A DNA stretch of 64,000 bases from Psychrobium sp. MM17-31 (GTDB taxonomy: Bacteria; Pseudomonadota; Gammaproteobacteria; Enterobacterales; Psychrobiaceae): contig NZ_JAKRGA010000001.1 of the NCBI RefSeq assembly GCF_022347785.1, forward strand, positions 744,001-808,000, given 5' to 3'. Shown one piece after another: positions 48,266 to 57,440 of the stretch. A program made the position numbers and the translations under genes. How positions within the stretch are numbered: position 1 is the stretch's first letter; each line of letters begins with the position of its first letter. The notes beneath the pieces were generated by a model that was not told the DNA's origin, made no database searches, and saw only the letters and a list, made by a program, of their open reading frames with translations.

Positions 48266-48655
48266 TTATTCTTCTTCGATTGAAGCAGCGTAACCTTCTG
48301 CATCTAGTAGGTTATCTAATTCAGAAGCATCGTCTGCTTTGATTTTGAATAACCAGCCGTCGTTGAATGCGTCAGAGTTAACTAGCTCAGGGCTGTCTTC
48401 TAACTCTTCGTTTACTTCAACAATTTCGCCACCGATTGGTGCGTAGATGTCAGAAGCAGCTTTTACAGATTCTGCTACAGCAGCGTCTTCGCCCGCGTCG
48501 AACGTGTCGCCAACGTCTGGTAAGTCAACAAATACCATGTCGCCTAATAGACCTTGTGCGTGCTCGGTGATACCTACAGTGAAAACACCGTCGCCTTCGT
48601 CACGAACCCACTCGTGTGAAGAAGCGTATTTTAGTTCTGCTGGGATATTGCTCAT
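48266..48655 (-). CDS. gcvH: Glycine cleavage system H-protein
   Basis: 129 residues, full length. The lipoyl-attachment Lys is K65 in [13 protein letters not shown], the same number as in E. coli. It begins [16 protein letters not shown] and shuttles the aminomethyl group between GcvP and GcvT and electrons to lipoamide dehydrogenase. It is acidic, as usual. It is second in the gcvT-gcvH-gcvP operon, with a 137-bp gap after gcvT. Confidence 0.98.
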   Translation of the reverse strand: MSNIPAELKYASSHEWVRDEGDGVFTVGITEHAQGLLGDMVFVDLPDVGDTFDAGEDAAVAESVKAASDIYAPIGGEIVEVNEELEDSPELVNSDAFNDGWLFKIKADDASELDNLLDAEGYAASIEEE

Positions 48656-48792
48656 GAGTTTATCCTTTAATAATTTAGTTAAGCAGCGATTTAGAAATCG
48701 CCACTATTGTAATTTAAGTCGTTCCTAAATGTCATCGAAAATGTTCACTTTGGAAACATATCGGATGTTAGGAAATTAGTTCTTGATCTGAA

Positions 48793-49890
48793 TTAAAAAG
48801 TTTTCTTGCCGTTGCGAACGAAACCAGGCTTAACCACTTTTACATCAACGAATTTTTTACGCATTTCAACTTGTGCTACTTCACCAATTGAGCGTGGTAC
48901 ACGCGCGATTGCGATTGAGTGACCCAAGGTTGGTGAGAATGTACCAGAAGTGATTACACCTTCTTGGTCATTGCCTTCGCTGTCTTTAAATACCACTTTT
49001 AAACCAGTGCGTAACACGCCCTTCTCTTCTAGTAGTAAACCAACTTGCTTGTGAAGTTTGCCAGACGCTTTTTGCTCTACTAATGCGCTGCGACCGATGA
49101 AATCACGCTCTTCTGGATCCCATGCGATAGTCCATGCCATGTTTGCGGCTAGTGGCGACACTTCTTCGTCCATGTCTAGGCCGTATAAGTTCATTCCAGC
49201 TTCTAAACGCAGCGTATCACGCGCGCCTAAACCACAAGGGCGAACATCAACGTCTAATAGTTTTTGCCATAAGTCAGCAGCTTTTTCTTGAGGAACGATA
49301 ATTTCGTAACCATTCTCACCTGTGTAACCAGTAGTCGCGATGAAGTAGTCACCTGACTCAACAGACATAAATGGCTTCATGCCTTCAACTAGTGAGTTTT
49401 GCTCGTCGTTAAATACCTTACCCGCTTTTTCTTTAGCGTTAGGACCTTGAACAGCGATCATCGCTAGCTCTGGTAATTCAGTTACTGTTACTTCATAACC
49501 AGCAGATTGCTTGTTGATCCAAGCCATGTCTTTTACGCGCGTTGCTGAGTTAACAACTAGACGGTAGTAGTCTTCTGTAATGTAGTAAGTGATCAAATCA
49601 TCAATTACGCCACCAGCTTCGTTTAACATGCCGCCGTACATCGCTTTACCTTCAACGGTTAGCTTGGCAACGTCATTTGCTAGTAGTTTTTGTAAAAATG
49701 TTTTCGCACCTGCGCCTTTGATATCAACAACGGTCATGTGTGACACGTCGAACATACCAGCATCTTGACGAACCGCGTGGTGCTCTTCAATTTGAGAACC
49801 ATAGTTGATTGGCATATCCCAACCGTGAAAATCAACCATCTTAGCGCCAGCTTCGATGTGCTTATCAAATAAAACTGTTTGTTCTGCCAT
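48793..49890 (-). CDS. gcvT: Aminomethyltransferase, T-protein of the glycine cleavage system
   Basis: 365 residues, usual length. It transfers the one-carbon unit from H-protein to tetrahydrofolate, releasing ammonia. The N-terminal [17 protein letters not shown] and FDVSHM motifs and the central [10 protein letters not shown] are family hallmarks; the catalytic Asp lies in the N-terminal block. GAGGATC precedes the ATG. First gene of the operon. In E. coli gcvT is next to ubiI; here two other genes lie between. Confidence 0.98.
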   Translation of the reverse strand: MAEQTVLFDKHIEAGAKMVDFHGWDMPINYGSQIEEHHAVRQDAGMFDVSHMTVVDIKGAGAKTFLQKLLANDVAKLTVEGKAMYGGMLNEAGGVIDDLITYYITEDYYRLVVNSATRVKDMAWINKQSAGYEVTVTELPELAMIAVQGPNAKEKAGKVFNDEQNSLVEGMKPFMSVESGDYFIATTGYTGENGYEIIVPQEKAADLWQKLLDVDVRPCGLGARDTLRLEAGMNLYGLDMDEEVSPLAANMAWTIAWDPEERDFIGRSALVEQKASGKLHKQVGLLLEEKGVLRTGLKVVFKDSEGNDQEGVITSGTFSPTLGHSIAIARVPRSIGEVAQVEMRKKFVDVKVVKPGFVRNGKKTF

Positions 49891-50248
49891 TAGAGATCCT
49901 CAAGCATATCTAGGTGTTACGCCCCTTTTTTGGGGGTATCAAAAATTTTGTTGCGCGATTATAGCTTTTTTGTGAGGAAGGTTACAAAAAAAATTTCCAA
50001 TTTTTCACATTTAGAAACACAAGGAAACTTTTCTCTAAATTAGGGAATTTAAAAATCAGCTCAAAAGTCACTGATATATAGTGCTATTAGGGATTTTTTT
50101 GCTTTTTTGTGTCATCGAAAATAAATAAAAGTTTCTCAGTTATTAGAAACACCAATCCACAAGATCACAGGTTGTTACATTTATATTTTGTACATTTTGC
50201 ATTCCACCAAATATAGTAGCAGTACAAACTACTAATAAAATAAATTCC
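49891..50248. other. Divergent promoter region of gcvTHP and the TrmB-like gene
   Basis: 358 bp. For gcvT (minus strand) a TATAAT (49958-49963) with TTGTAA (49982-49987, 18-bp spacer) gives a leader of about 60 nt that holds a CCCC-A6-GGGG hairpin (49922-49935). I see no glycine riboswitch: the conserved aptamer segments are absent. For the regulator gene, TTGTAC (50188-50193) and TATAGT (50212-50217) are spaced 18 bp. The stretch between is AT-rich with no RNA gene or reading frame that I can support. Confidence 0.5.
50214..50234. promoter_or_regulatory. TAGTAG-N9-CTACTA dyad over the -10 box, candidate autoregulatory operator
   Basis: A perfect 6-bp inverted repeat (50214-50219, 50229-50234) overlaps the -10 and start site of the TrmB-like gene. 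Position fits repression of its own operon with the beta-lactamase-like gene. Confidence 0.4.
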
Positions 50249-51118
50249 ATGTCATCACATACTCAAATTTGCGATCAATTAGCTCAAATGGGGTTTACCT
50301 CATTAGAAGCTGAGATTTATCTAGCGCTACTTACTAAAGGTAAACAAACGGGTTACGCCATCGCCAAACACCTGAAAAAGCCAACGGCCAATGTCTATAA
50401 GGCCATCGATAGCCTAACCAGCAAGGGCGCGGTGGAGTTTACGACCGATAATAAAAAGAGTTTCTTCGCCTGCGATTGGAAGCTACTGCTAGAGCGTAAA
50501 CAGCAGCAGTTTAATGAAACACTATCCAGCCTTGAGCAAAATCTAAGTCAGCTCGACAATACCATTGAGGACGATGAGCAGGTTTATCAGATTGCTCAGG
50601 TGGATTTGGTGATCGAACACAGCAATGCCTTAATAAATAATGCTCAGCATTTACTGATGGTTGAAGCTGAGCCAGATGCCGTTGCTCTATTGCAACCTGC
50701 GCTTGAGCAGGCGGCGCAGCGTGGTGTTGAAGTTTGGATAAAGGTTTATGAACCAACAACTATCGCTGGGGTGAATGTAATAGTGCGTGATAACGGCGAT
50801 CAAATCTATCGCAGCACCAATGACGTTTCTTTTAAATTGGCCGCAGATGGAAAATCGATGTTGATGGCGGATCTCACCGCCGATTGCCAAGGCGTGATTC
50901 AAGCATTTCGCTCCAGCAGCGCATTGATGGCAATGAGTATATACAGCGCGTTACTTTATGAAATCACCCTTACCGAGCTGAAAAAATCTATTCCTGCAGG
51001 TGATATTAAAGCGGCACAGCAACTGCTTGATCGCAGCGCTCACCTGCATCCATTTTCAAGTCGCAATAGCGCATTCGAACACTATCAAGACAAATACCAA
51101 GACAAGAGGACTGACTAA
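50249..51118 (+). CDS. TrmB-family transcriptional regulator
   Basis: 289 residues. The N-terminus is a TrmB-type winged helix (LAQMGFTSLEAEIYLALLTKGKQTGYAIAKHLKKP, NVYKAIDSLTSKG), followed by a coiled coil (about 85-112) and a phospholipase D-like C-terminal fold seen in TrmB regulators. In TrmB members the C-terminal part binds small sugars or other ligands; here the ligand is unknown. The stop overlaps the start of the serine-hydrolase gene by 1 nt (TAATG), so both are made together and the hydrolase is the obvious target. Confidence 0.83.
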   Translation: MSSHTQICDQLAQMGFTSLEAEIYLALLTKGKQTGYAIAKHLKKPTANVYKAIDSLTSKGAVEFTTDNKKSFFACDWKLLLERKQQQFNETLSSLEQNLSQLDNTIEDDEQVYQIAQVDLVIEHSNALINNAQHLLMVEAEPDAVALLQPALEQAAQRGVEVWIKVYEPTTIAGVNVIVRDNGDQIYRSTNDVSFKLAADGKSMLMADLTADCQGVIQAFRSSSALMAMSIYSALLYEITLTELKKSIPAGDIKAAQQLLDRSAHLHPFSSRNSAFEHYQDKYQDKRTD

Positions 51119-52614
51119 TGAATTTAGTTAACAAGCTCACCACCTTGTGCGGCGCCGTATGCCTATCAATGTCGGCAATGGCAACGGACTTTTCAAACAT
51201 TGAGAAAATCATTAACGACACCAAAACTGCGGCTAATTTTCCATCAGGCACAGCTATTGCTGTGGTTAAAGATGACAAAATTATCTACGAGGGTTATTTC
51301 GGCTATGCAGATATCGCCAACAAAACGCCGATAACCAAAGACACCAGCTTTTATATTGCCTCGACCACTAAGCCTTACTTTGCATTGGCGATGTTACTAA
51401 AAGAGCACCGTGGTGAATTATCACAGGACACTAGCCTTGATAAGTTATTTCCTAAGATGAAGTTTAGCGACTTCGACGCATCTAAAGTGACGGTGAAGCA
51501 TTTGCTTGGTCACACTATGGGAATCGATAATGTGCCATTAGTCATGGCGACTGCCTATACCGGCAATCACGATGCTGCTAAGCGTAATCAATTGGTGGCT
51601 AACAGCTACCCTAACAAAGAAGCACCATTAGATACCTTTGATTACTCGAATGTTGGCTACAACATTTTGAGTGTGTGGTTTGACAATACCCACCAGCAAC
51701 CTTGGCAACAAATGGTTAATCAAAGTGTGCTATCACCATTGCAAGCACGCCATAGTTCGACTGTTATTAGCGATGCTAACAAAACAGGCTGGTCGCTTGC
51801 GCTACCCTATTCAATCTATAGCAAAACCGATAACCCCTTATATCTGCAAAAGCGCGACAACACCATGCATTCTGCTGGCGGCATGATTAGCTCGGCACGA
51901 GATATGGCTAACTTTGTTAAGGTGCAACTCAATAACGGTAAGCTAAATGGCCAACAGGTCTTCCCAGCATCTGTAATTGAAAAATCACAACAGAACATTG
52001 CCAAAGCGAATATGAGCCGCGGAGATTACAACAGAACTGGCTATGCTTGGGGCTGGTTTACGGGGCCCTATTTAGATGAGTCTCTCTATCATCATTTTGG
52101 CGGCTATGCTGGCACGCACTCTCACCTATCTTTTATGCCTGAGCACAACATTGGTGTGGTCATCCTAAACAACGATGACATGCTTGGTTCTAGACTTACC
52201 GCTGTGGTTGCCAAAACAATCTACGCCACACTGTTAAACAAGCCTGATGCATTAGCGCAAGCCAATAGCGAAGCGGAAAAACTGCAACAAAAGATAACTC
52301 AGCTGCCAAAAATGATCGCCCAAATGGAGCAAAAACTCGCAGCACGAAAATGGCAATTATCCTTACCTAGAGCGTCTTATACCGGCACTTTTAATCATCC
52401 TGATTACGGCGATTTAGTGGTAACGACTAAAGCTGATGATAAATTTGAAGTGACATTAGGACAAATACACGCTATTGCAACGCCTTATAAAAACAAGGAT
52501 TCACTGCGGGTAGAGCTGATCCCTAATCGCGGCGAGCCAATAACCTTTACCGTAGAAAATAACAAAGCCGATAGTTTGAAATATAACGGCACGGTGTTTA
52601 AGCGAGTTCGTTAG
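51118..52614 (+). CDS. Secreted serine hydrolase, beta-lactamase class C-like
   Basis: 498 residues with signal peptide (residues 1-22, cleavage near AMAT). Penicillin-binding-fold motifs: SxxK as S82-T-T-K85 in YIASTTKPYF, YxN as YSN in DTFDYSNVGYN, and the third motif HFGGYAG (HxG) near residue 329. The C-terminal 130 residues form an extra beta-domain seen in esterase/peptidase-like members (family S12). Could be an esterase, D-aminopeptidase or peptidoglycan enzyme rather than a true beta-lactamase. Translationally coupled with the TrmB-like regulator. A terminator follows. Confidence 0.88.
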   Translation: MNLVNKLTTLCGAVCLSMSAMATDFSNIEKIINDTKTAANFPSGTAIAVVKDDKIIYEGYFGYADIANKTPITKDTSFYIASTTKPYFALAMLLKEHRGELSQDTSLDKLFPKMKFSDFDASKVTVKHLLGHTMGIDNVPLVMATAYTGNHDAAKRNQLVANSYPNKEAPLDTFDYSNVGYNILSVWFDNTHQQPWQQMVNQSVLSPLQARHSSTVISDANKTGWSLALPYSIYSKTDNPLYLQKRDNTMHSAGGMISSARDMANFVKVQLNNGKLNGQQVFPASVIEKSQQNIAKANMSRGDYNRTGYAWGWFTGPYLDESLYHHFGGYAGTHSHLSFMPEHNIGVVILNNDDMLGSRLTAVVAKTIYATLLNKPDALAQANSEAEKLQQKITQLPKMIAQMEQKLAARKWQLSLPRASYTGTFNHPDYGDLVVTTKADDKFEVTLGQIHAIATPYKNKDSLRVELIPNRGEPITFTVENNKADSLKYNGTVFKRVR

Positions 52615-52624
52615 ATAGTTAAAA

Positions 52625-52655
52625 AATAAAATGGCCGCTAAGCGGCCATTTTATT
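52625..52655. terminator. Rho-independent terminator, bidirectional
   Basis: Stem AATAAAATGGCCGCT with AGCGGCCATTTTATT (52625-52639, 52641-52655), shared by the convergent serine-hydrolase and ubiI genes. Confidence 0.92.
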
Positions 52656-52681
52656 GTTCACATTCCGTCAAACTATTTAGA

Positions 52682-53947
52682 TTAACTATCTGCCTTAGAA
52701 AGAACAGATTTAGACAACTGCGGTAAATTCCCCGTCAGTCCCATCGCGTGTTTGATAAAGACTTCTTTGGCTGGAGTAATTTTATCAACCGCCACCAAAC
52801 CGATATCTCGCACCAACTTCTTGAGTGGATTATCACCAGCAAATAACTGCTTAAAGCCTTCCATACCAGCAATCATCTGCATGGCATCACTTTTACGCCA
52901 GCGTTCAAAGTGGCGCAGGTTTTTATAGGCGCCAATATCTTTGCCTGCTGCGTGATTCGCCAGTAACTCTTGAGCTAGTGCTGCTGCATCTAAAAAGCCT
53001 AGGTTTACGCCAAGACCAGCTAACGGATGAATGGTATGGGCAGCGTCGCCAATTAATGCGATACGCTCTTTGGCAAAGCTTTGCGCATAACGCATGGTTA
53101 GCGGGAATACACCGCGCGCCGATTTAACCTGACAATAACCGAGACGATTATCAAAGGCGGCAGTGAGGCGGCGGTTAAACTCAATCTCATCACAAGCTTG
53201 CAATTCTTGTGCGTCATCTGGCAGCTGTGACCATACAATCGAGCATAAATTTGGTTCATTAAGGGGTAAAAATGCCAAGATGCTATCAGGCGAAAATATC
53301 TGGCGCGCCGTATTGTCGTGTGGCATATCGGTTTCAATAGTTGCGACTAGTGCGTGATGGCTATAATCCCAACTAGTTAAGCCGATTTCTGCTTGTTTAC
53401 GTAGCCAAGAGTTTGCACCATCTGCGCCCACTATCAGCTTGCTGGTTAGCTGCTGCGTTAGGTGTTTTGTATCGTCGTTTGCGCCAACCAAAGTTAGCCA
53501 TGTTTCACGCTCGCCCATGGCAATGCTTTGACAATGATAAGGATGAAACAGCGTAATATTGTCGGCTTTTTCTGCCGCTAACCACAGCGCTTGTTGAATA
53601 ATTGAGTTTTCAACAATGGCCCCTAAGGATGCTTGCTCATTCGATTTTAAACTGGCTGCGTCAAAGGCGATTTTACCAAAACTGTCTTTTTCCCATACGC
53701 TCATTTTGCTGTATGGTTGATGACGATTTTGCGCGATGTAATCCCAGGCACCGATATTAGTGAGTAAGTTCTTACTTGCGGCAGACAATGCACTAACACG
53801 TATTTCATGTTCTTGCGCTATGGTCATCGACGGCGTTTTACCTTCAATCACAGCTACCTTGAGTTCACTATCAGCTAGTGCATTAGCCAAGGCTAAGCCC
53901 ACCATGCCACCGCCAATTATAGTTACATCAAACGATTGAATATTCAT
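52682..53947 (-). CDS. ubiI: FAD-dependent ubiquinone biosynthesis C5-hydroxylase UbiI (VisC)
   Basis: 421 residues. FAD motifs: DVTIIGGGMVGLALA at the N-terminus, IGADGANSW, and LIGDAAHTIHPLAGLGVNLG. The middle matches E. coli UbiI closely (VWEKDSFGKIAFDAAS, CSIVWSQLPDDAQ, FPLTMRYAQ). It hydroxylates C5 of the ubiquinone ring precursor; loss is complemented in some bacteria by related enzymes. It is the last gene of ygfB-pepP-ubiH-ubiI, 19 bp after ubiH, and ends at a shared terminator. Confidence 0.95.
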   Translation of the reverse strand: MNIQSFDVTIIGGGMVGLALANALADSELKVAVIEGKTPSMTIAQEHEIRVSALSAASKNLLTNIGAWDYIAQNRHQPYSKMSVWEKDSFGKIAFDAASLKSNEQASLGAIVENSIIQQALWLAAEKADNITLFHPYHCQSIAMGERETWLTLVGANDDTKHLTQQLTSKLIVGADGANSWLRKQAEIGLTSWDYSHHALVATIETDMPHDNTARQIFSPDSILAFLPLNEPNLCSIVWSQLPDDAQELQACDEIEFNRRLTAAFDNRLGYCQVKSARGVFPLTMRYAQSFAKERIALIGDAAHTIHPLAGLGVNLGFLDAAALAQELLANHAAGKDIGAYKNLRHFERWRKSDAMQMIAGMEGFKQLFAGDNPLKKLVRDIGLVAVDKITPAKEVFIKHAMGLTGNLPQLSKSVLSKADS

Positions 53948-53966
53948 GACTAAAACGACCTTATTG

Positions 53967-55193
53967 TTAACTGTTCGCCGAACTTGGCACTAGTGGATTA
54001 AGTTGATGACGCCAACCAAGCATTTGCTCAGCCACGGGCTTTTTAAGTGGCGATAATGAATCTGTTAGATGCAGCGCGACATTTCGCCCAATCACCAACG
54101 GCCAATGATTGTTGGAAAATAGTGAGACTAAACTACTGGTGGCATTGATGGTTTGCGCTTGATCATCAACTCGCGCTTTTTGATAGCTATTAAGCACATT
54201 AAAAGCACCAATATCTTGGCCGTTATTAACCGCAAGAGTTAGTTTGTCAATGAGCGCTGCGACATCGCGTAATCCGAGATTAAAGCCTTGACCGGCAATT
54301 GGATGTAGCGCCTGCGCCGCATTGCCCACCAGCGCCGTACGATGGTGAATATGGGCATTGGCAACATTTTGTATGAGCGGATAACTAAAACGTTTCCCCG
54401 TTTTTACTAAGGTGCCTAATCTAAAGCCAAAGGCTTGTTGCAATTGGAATAGGAAGTCTTGTTCATCAAGCGCCATCACATCGGCGACATCTTCGCTTGC
54501 CATTGACCATACTACAGAGCTACGCCCTTGTGACATCGGTAAAAATGCCAAAGGCCCATTTTCGGTAAAACGCTCAAAAGCTTCACCGTGATGCTTGGCG
54601 CTGGTTTCTACATTGGCAATAATCGCCGATTGACCAAAATCGGTAAGGGTTTTATCGATATTTAACAGTTGGCGCACTTTGGAGAATGCACCATCGGCGG
54701 CAACCATTAATTTAGCGCTCAGCGCTTGGCCATCAGCAAGGGTGACTTCGACGCTATCTTGATGCTGTTTAAGCGTTTCAATCGAGTTTGGGCGAAACCA
54801 AGTGACTTTGTCATCGTTGCCCAATTTATTCATTAATAAACGACCGCTATCTGCCAATTCAACCACATAACCAAGATGCGGCAAGTTATATTCTTGCGGT
54901 AATAAGGTTGTAAAACCACAGTGTTTGCGATCGGTAACCGATATTTTTTCAATTGGCGTCACTAAGTTGCGGTAGTCTTGCCACAGGTTGAGCTGCTCTA
55001 AGATTTGCTTTGAACCATAGGAGAGTGCAATCACACGCGCATCAAAACCAGCGTGATTATGGTCATCTTGCGAGGCCTCAATAATAGCAATATTAAGCGC
55101 GCGCTCAGGGCCTAAAATGGTGTTTAGTCCCCACGCCAAGGTCGCGCCAGCCATGCCGCCGCCATTGATAATGAGATCGAATGTTTTACTCAC
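53967..55193 (-). CDS. ubiH: FAD-dependent ubiquinone biosynthesis C6-hydroxylase UbiH
   Basis: 408 residues of the UbiH/COQ6 family: LIINGGGMAGATLAWGL, VAADGAFS and GNAAQALHPIAGQGFNLGLRD. Position between pepP and ubiI, as in E. coli, separates it from the UbiI paralog. It hydroxylates the C6 position (historic naming) of the ubiquinone precursor using oxygen. The downstream ubiI gene is a clear paralog; both were probably produced by an ancient duplication. Gap to pepP is 18 bp. Confidence 0.94.
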   Translation of the reverse strand: MSKTFDLIINGGGMAGATLAWGLNTILGPERALNIAIIEASQDDHNHAGFDARVIALSYGSKQILEQLNLWQDYRNLVTPIEKISVTDRKHCGFTTLLPQEYNLPHLGYVVELADSGRLLMNKLGNDDKVTWFRPNSIETLKQHQDSVEVTLADGQALSAKLMVAADGAFSKVRQLLNIDKTLTDFGQSAIIANVETSAKHHGEAFERFTENGPLAFLPMSQGRSSVVWSMASEDVADVMALDEQDFLFQLQQAFGFRLGTLVKTGKRFSYPLIQNVANAHIHHRTALVGNAAQALHPIAGQGFNLGLRDVAALIDKLTLAVNNGQDIGAFNVLNSYQKARVDDQAQTINATSSLVSLFSNNHWPLVIGRNVALHLTDSLSPLKKPVAEQMLGWRHQLNPLVPSSANS

Positions 55194-55211
55194 GCCCTTT
55201 CCTTATGCCAA

Positions 55212-56510
55212 CTAGCTAGAAGCCATTAACGCTTCAATTTCATCGACAGTTTTCACTACGTCTTTGGTTAATACTTCGTTGCCGTCTTTAGTGATCAAAA
55301 TATCATCTTCGATACGTACACCGATATTGTGCCATTTAGCATTAATTTCTGGCTTCGCCGCAAAATACAAACCCGGTTCAACCGTTAATGTCATGCCCGG
55401 CTCTAACACACGCGTTCTACCTTTGCCGCCGTAATCACCAACATCGTGCACATCAAGGCCGAGCCAATGACTCAAACCGTGCATGTAAAAGGCGCGATGT
55501 GCGTCTTCTTCGATAAGCTTTTTAACATCGCCGTTTAAAATACCAAGCTCCATCAAGCCTTTGATCATGATTTCAATCGCCACATCATTGGCCATCTTAA
55601 TGGTGTTGCCCGGCACCAGTAATTTAATCGCTTCAATTTGTGCCTTAAGCACTAGCTCATAAATCGCTTTTTGCTCAAGCGTAAACTTGCCGTTGACTGG
55701 AAAAGTACGGGTGATATCTGCTGCATAGCCGTGCAATTCACAGCCCGCATCAATCAGCACTAATTCGTTGTCATTAAGCACTGATTCGTTTTCGGTGTAA
55801 TGCAAAATACAGGCGTTTTCACCGCCGCCAACAATGGTGTTATAGGCGGCAAAGCGCGCGCCGTTCATGGCAAAGTGATGGAGAATTTCAGCTTCTAATT
55901 GATACTCAAACATGCCCGCTTTACATTGCTGCATTGCACGGGTGTGGGCTGCACTTGAAATTTTGGCGGCTTCACGCATCACCTCAAGCTCTTGCGGCTG
56001 TTTAACCAGACGCATTTCATCGCTAATTACTCGTAAATCAGATAAGTTTTGCGGTGCCTGATACTCTGGATTCGCTTTTAACGAGTCCAGTAAATCGTCA
56101 ATAAAGCTATCATTATCATCAAAGAAGTCGTGATAAATGGTGTCACAACCTGCTACAAGTTCAGGCAGCTTTTCAGACAACTCTTCAACAGATAGCGCCT
56201 GGTCGATATCAAATTGCTCTAATGCAGCTGCTTGGCCTAAGCGTCTGCCGTGCCAGATTTCTTGTAGCTCGTCTTTCTCGCGATTAAACAACACGGATTG
56301 CAATTGTTCATCGCGCTTAACCATCACTAACACGGCTTCAGGCTCGGTAAAACCAGTAAAGTAATAAAAGGTGCTATCTTGGCGAAAGTGGTATTCAGTG
56401 TCGTTGCTGCGCGTTTTTTCTTGCGCCGAAAACACAATAGCCGCGCTATTATTGGCAAGTTGTTGCGCCAGCGCTTGGCGGCGCTGGGTAAAAAACGATT
56501 GCTTAAGCAT
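55212..56510 (-). CDS. pepP: Xaa-Pro aminopeptidase P
   Basis: 432 residues (E. coli 441). The C-terminal pita-bread metallopeptidase domain holds its metal ligands: D in VLIDAGCELHGYAADITRTF, H in HGLSHWLGLDVHD, and E in LTVEPGLYF and VRIEDDI. The N-terminal creatinase-like part begins FFTQRRQALAQQL. It removes N-terminal residues before proline in the cytoplasm. The start ATG overlaps the ygfB stop by 1 nt, suggesting coupling. Confidence 0.96.
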   Translation of the reverse strand: MLKQSFFTQRRQALAQQLANNSAAIVFSAQEKTRSNDTEYHFRQDSTFYYFTGFTEPEAVLVMVKRDEQLQSVLFNREKDELQEIWHGRRLGQAAALEQFDIDQALSVEELSEKLPELVAGCDTIYHDFFDDNDSFIDDLLDSLKANPEYQAPQNLSDLRVISDEMRLVKQPQELEVMREAAKISSAAHTRAMQQCKAGMFEYQLEAEILHHFAMNGARFAAYNTIVGGGENACILHYTENESVLNDNELVLIDAGCELHGYAADITRTFPVNGKFTLEQKAIYELVLKAQIEAIKLLVPGNTIKMANDVAIEIMIKGLMELGILNGDVKKLIEEDAHRAFYMHGLSHWLGLDVHDVGDYGGKGRTRVLEPGMTLTVEPGLYFAAKPEINAKWHNIGVRIEDDILITKDGNEVLTKDVVKTVDEIEALMASS

Positions 56511-57085
56511 TAGTGTAAATTCTTCTTATCGTCTGCTGGGGCAGGCTTTTGGCCAAGCTCAGAGAAACACAACATCGCACTAACACGCACGTATTCAGCA
56601 ATTTCTTCAAAGGCGCGTTGCGACTCTTCATCATCTTCAACATCGGTATCTAGCTGGCTAATTTGTCCTAAGTCACCCAATGCTTCGGTTACATCTTTAC
56701 TAAGCTTTTTCTTGCTTTCATTGCCGATAGCAAAACCAGCCATAAAACTTTCCGCCCATTGTGTAAGTGACACAGCTACCGCACTTAACGGCTGATTATC
56801 ATCATTGAGCAGTAGCTTTAATTGATAGTCGCCACCAATAAATTGGTTAACAGCATCATCAAACAGCTCTTTGAGTAATTTTTTAAGCTCCGGTGGCAAT
56901 GCCAAGCCGTCGTTCATTAAGTCGTTAAAGGCACCAGACCACGAATTATCTTCAACGTTAATACCGCCACAAATCAAGCCACAAATAATGCCGTGACATT
57001 CACTTGGTGTAGCGCCAAGTTCACTAGCCGTTAAAACACTTGAAAGTTGCTGCCACGATACGTTTTGATTTGAATTTTGGCTCAT
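56510..57085 (-). CDS. ygfB: UPF0149 family protein YgfB
   Basis: 191 residues, UPF0149 family: ELGATPSECHGIICGLICGG near the N-terminus, central SFMAGFA and C-terminal EIAEYVRVSAMLCFSELG. The function in most bacteria is poorly known; in Pseudomonas YgfB affects beta-lactam resistance through ampDh3. It heads the pepP-ubiH-ubiI operon, as in E. coli. The 6S RNA gene lies divergent from it; zapA, normally between the two in E. coli, is not present here. Confidence 0.94.
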   Translation of the reverse strand: MSQNSNQNVSWQQLSSVLTASELGATPSECHGIICGLICGGINVEDNSWSGAFNDLMNDGLALPPELKKLLKELFDDAVNQFIGGDYQLKLLLNDDNQPLSAVAVSLTQWAESFMAGFAIGNESKKKLSKDVTEALGDLGQISQLDTDVEDDEESQRAFEEIAEYVRVSAMLCFSELGQKPAPADDKKNLH

Positions 57086-57227
57086 GTTGCCACCTACTTT
57101 AAGAACGAATTGGCCTCATTCTATCAGCACTGTAAAAGACATAAAAAGGAAAATAATAAATTCGCCCACAAAACCGACAGTTAGATCAATTTAGGGCGTA
57201 GTTGAGCAAGAAAAGGACAAATAGCCA

Positions 57228-57256
57228 TTAACAACAACGCATTGCTGGCATATACT
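57228..57256 (+). promoter_or_regulatory. Sigma-70 promoter of the 6S RNA gene
   Basis: TTAACA at 57228-57233 and TATACT at 57251-57256, with an ideal 17-bp spacer, point to a start at about 57263, where the 6S sequence begins. Confidence 0.82.
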
Positions 57257-57262
57257 GATTTC

Positions 57263-57440
57263 AATTCCTGGGGTGTTCGTCAGTGTTCAGAGTTCCCGAG
57301 CCAATATACACACCAAGGGAGTTAATTCCTTCGCTATTGCGTAAGCCCGGCATGTACCGGGAAACCTACGGTGATAATTACCTCCCGCCTTGAACCGTCT
57401 GGTTCGAGGGCCAACGTTCACAACGGCACTTTGGGAAGTT
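57263..57440 (+). ncRNA. ssrS: 6S RNA
   Basis: About 178 nt (E. coli 184). It binds sigma-70 RNA polymerase by imitating an open promoter and dampens transcription in stationary phase. The closing stem pairs 57263-57275 (AATTCCTGGGGTG) with 57427-57440 (CACTTTGGGAAGTT) almost perfectly with one bulged G. The 3' part contains the typical CCTTGAACC-GTCT-GGTTCGAGG hairpin (57388-57409) and the segment GAGTTCCCGAGCCAATAT matches the family. Location beside ygfB supports it. The 3' half is repeated downstream, so the true 3' end may differ. Confidence 0.9.

Noticed and set aside
49891-50020. Possible glycine riboswitch in front of gcvT
   Set aside because: The leader is only about 60 nt and lacks the conserved aptamer segments; only a CCCC/GGGG hairpin is present.
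57100-57262. zapA in its usual place between ygfB and 6S RNA
   Set aside because: The gap is too short and holds no open frame resembling ZapA in any frame.
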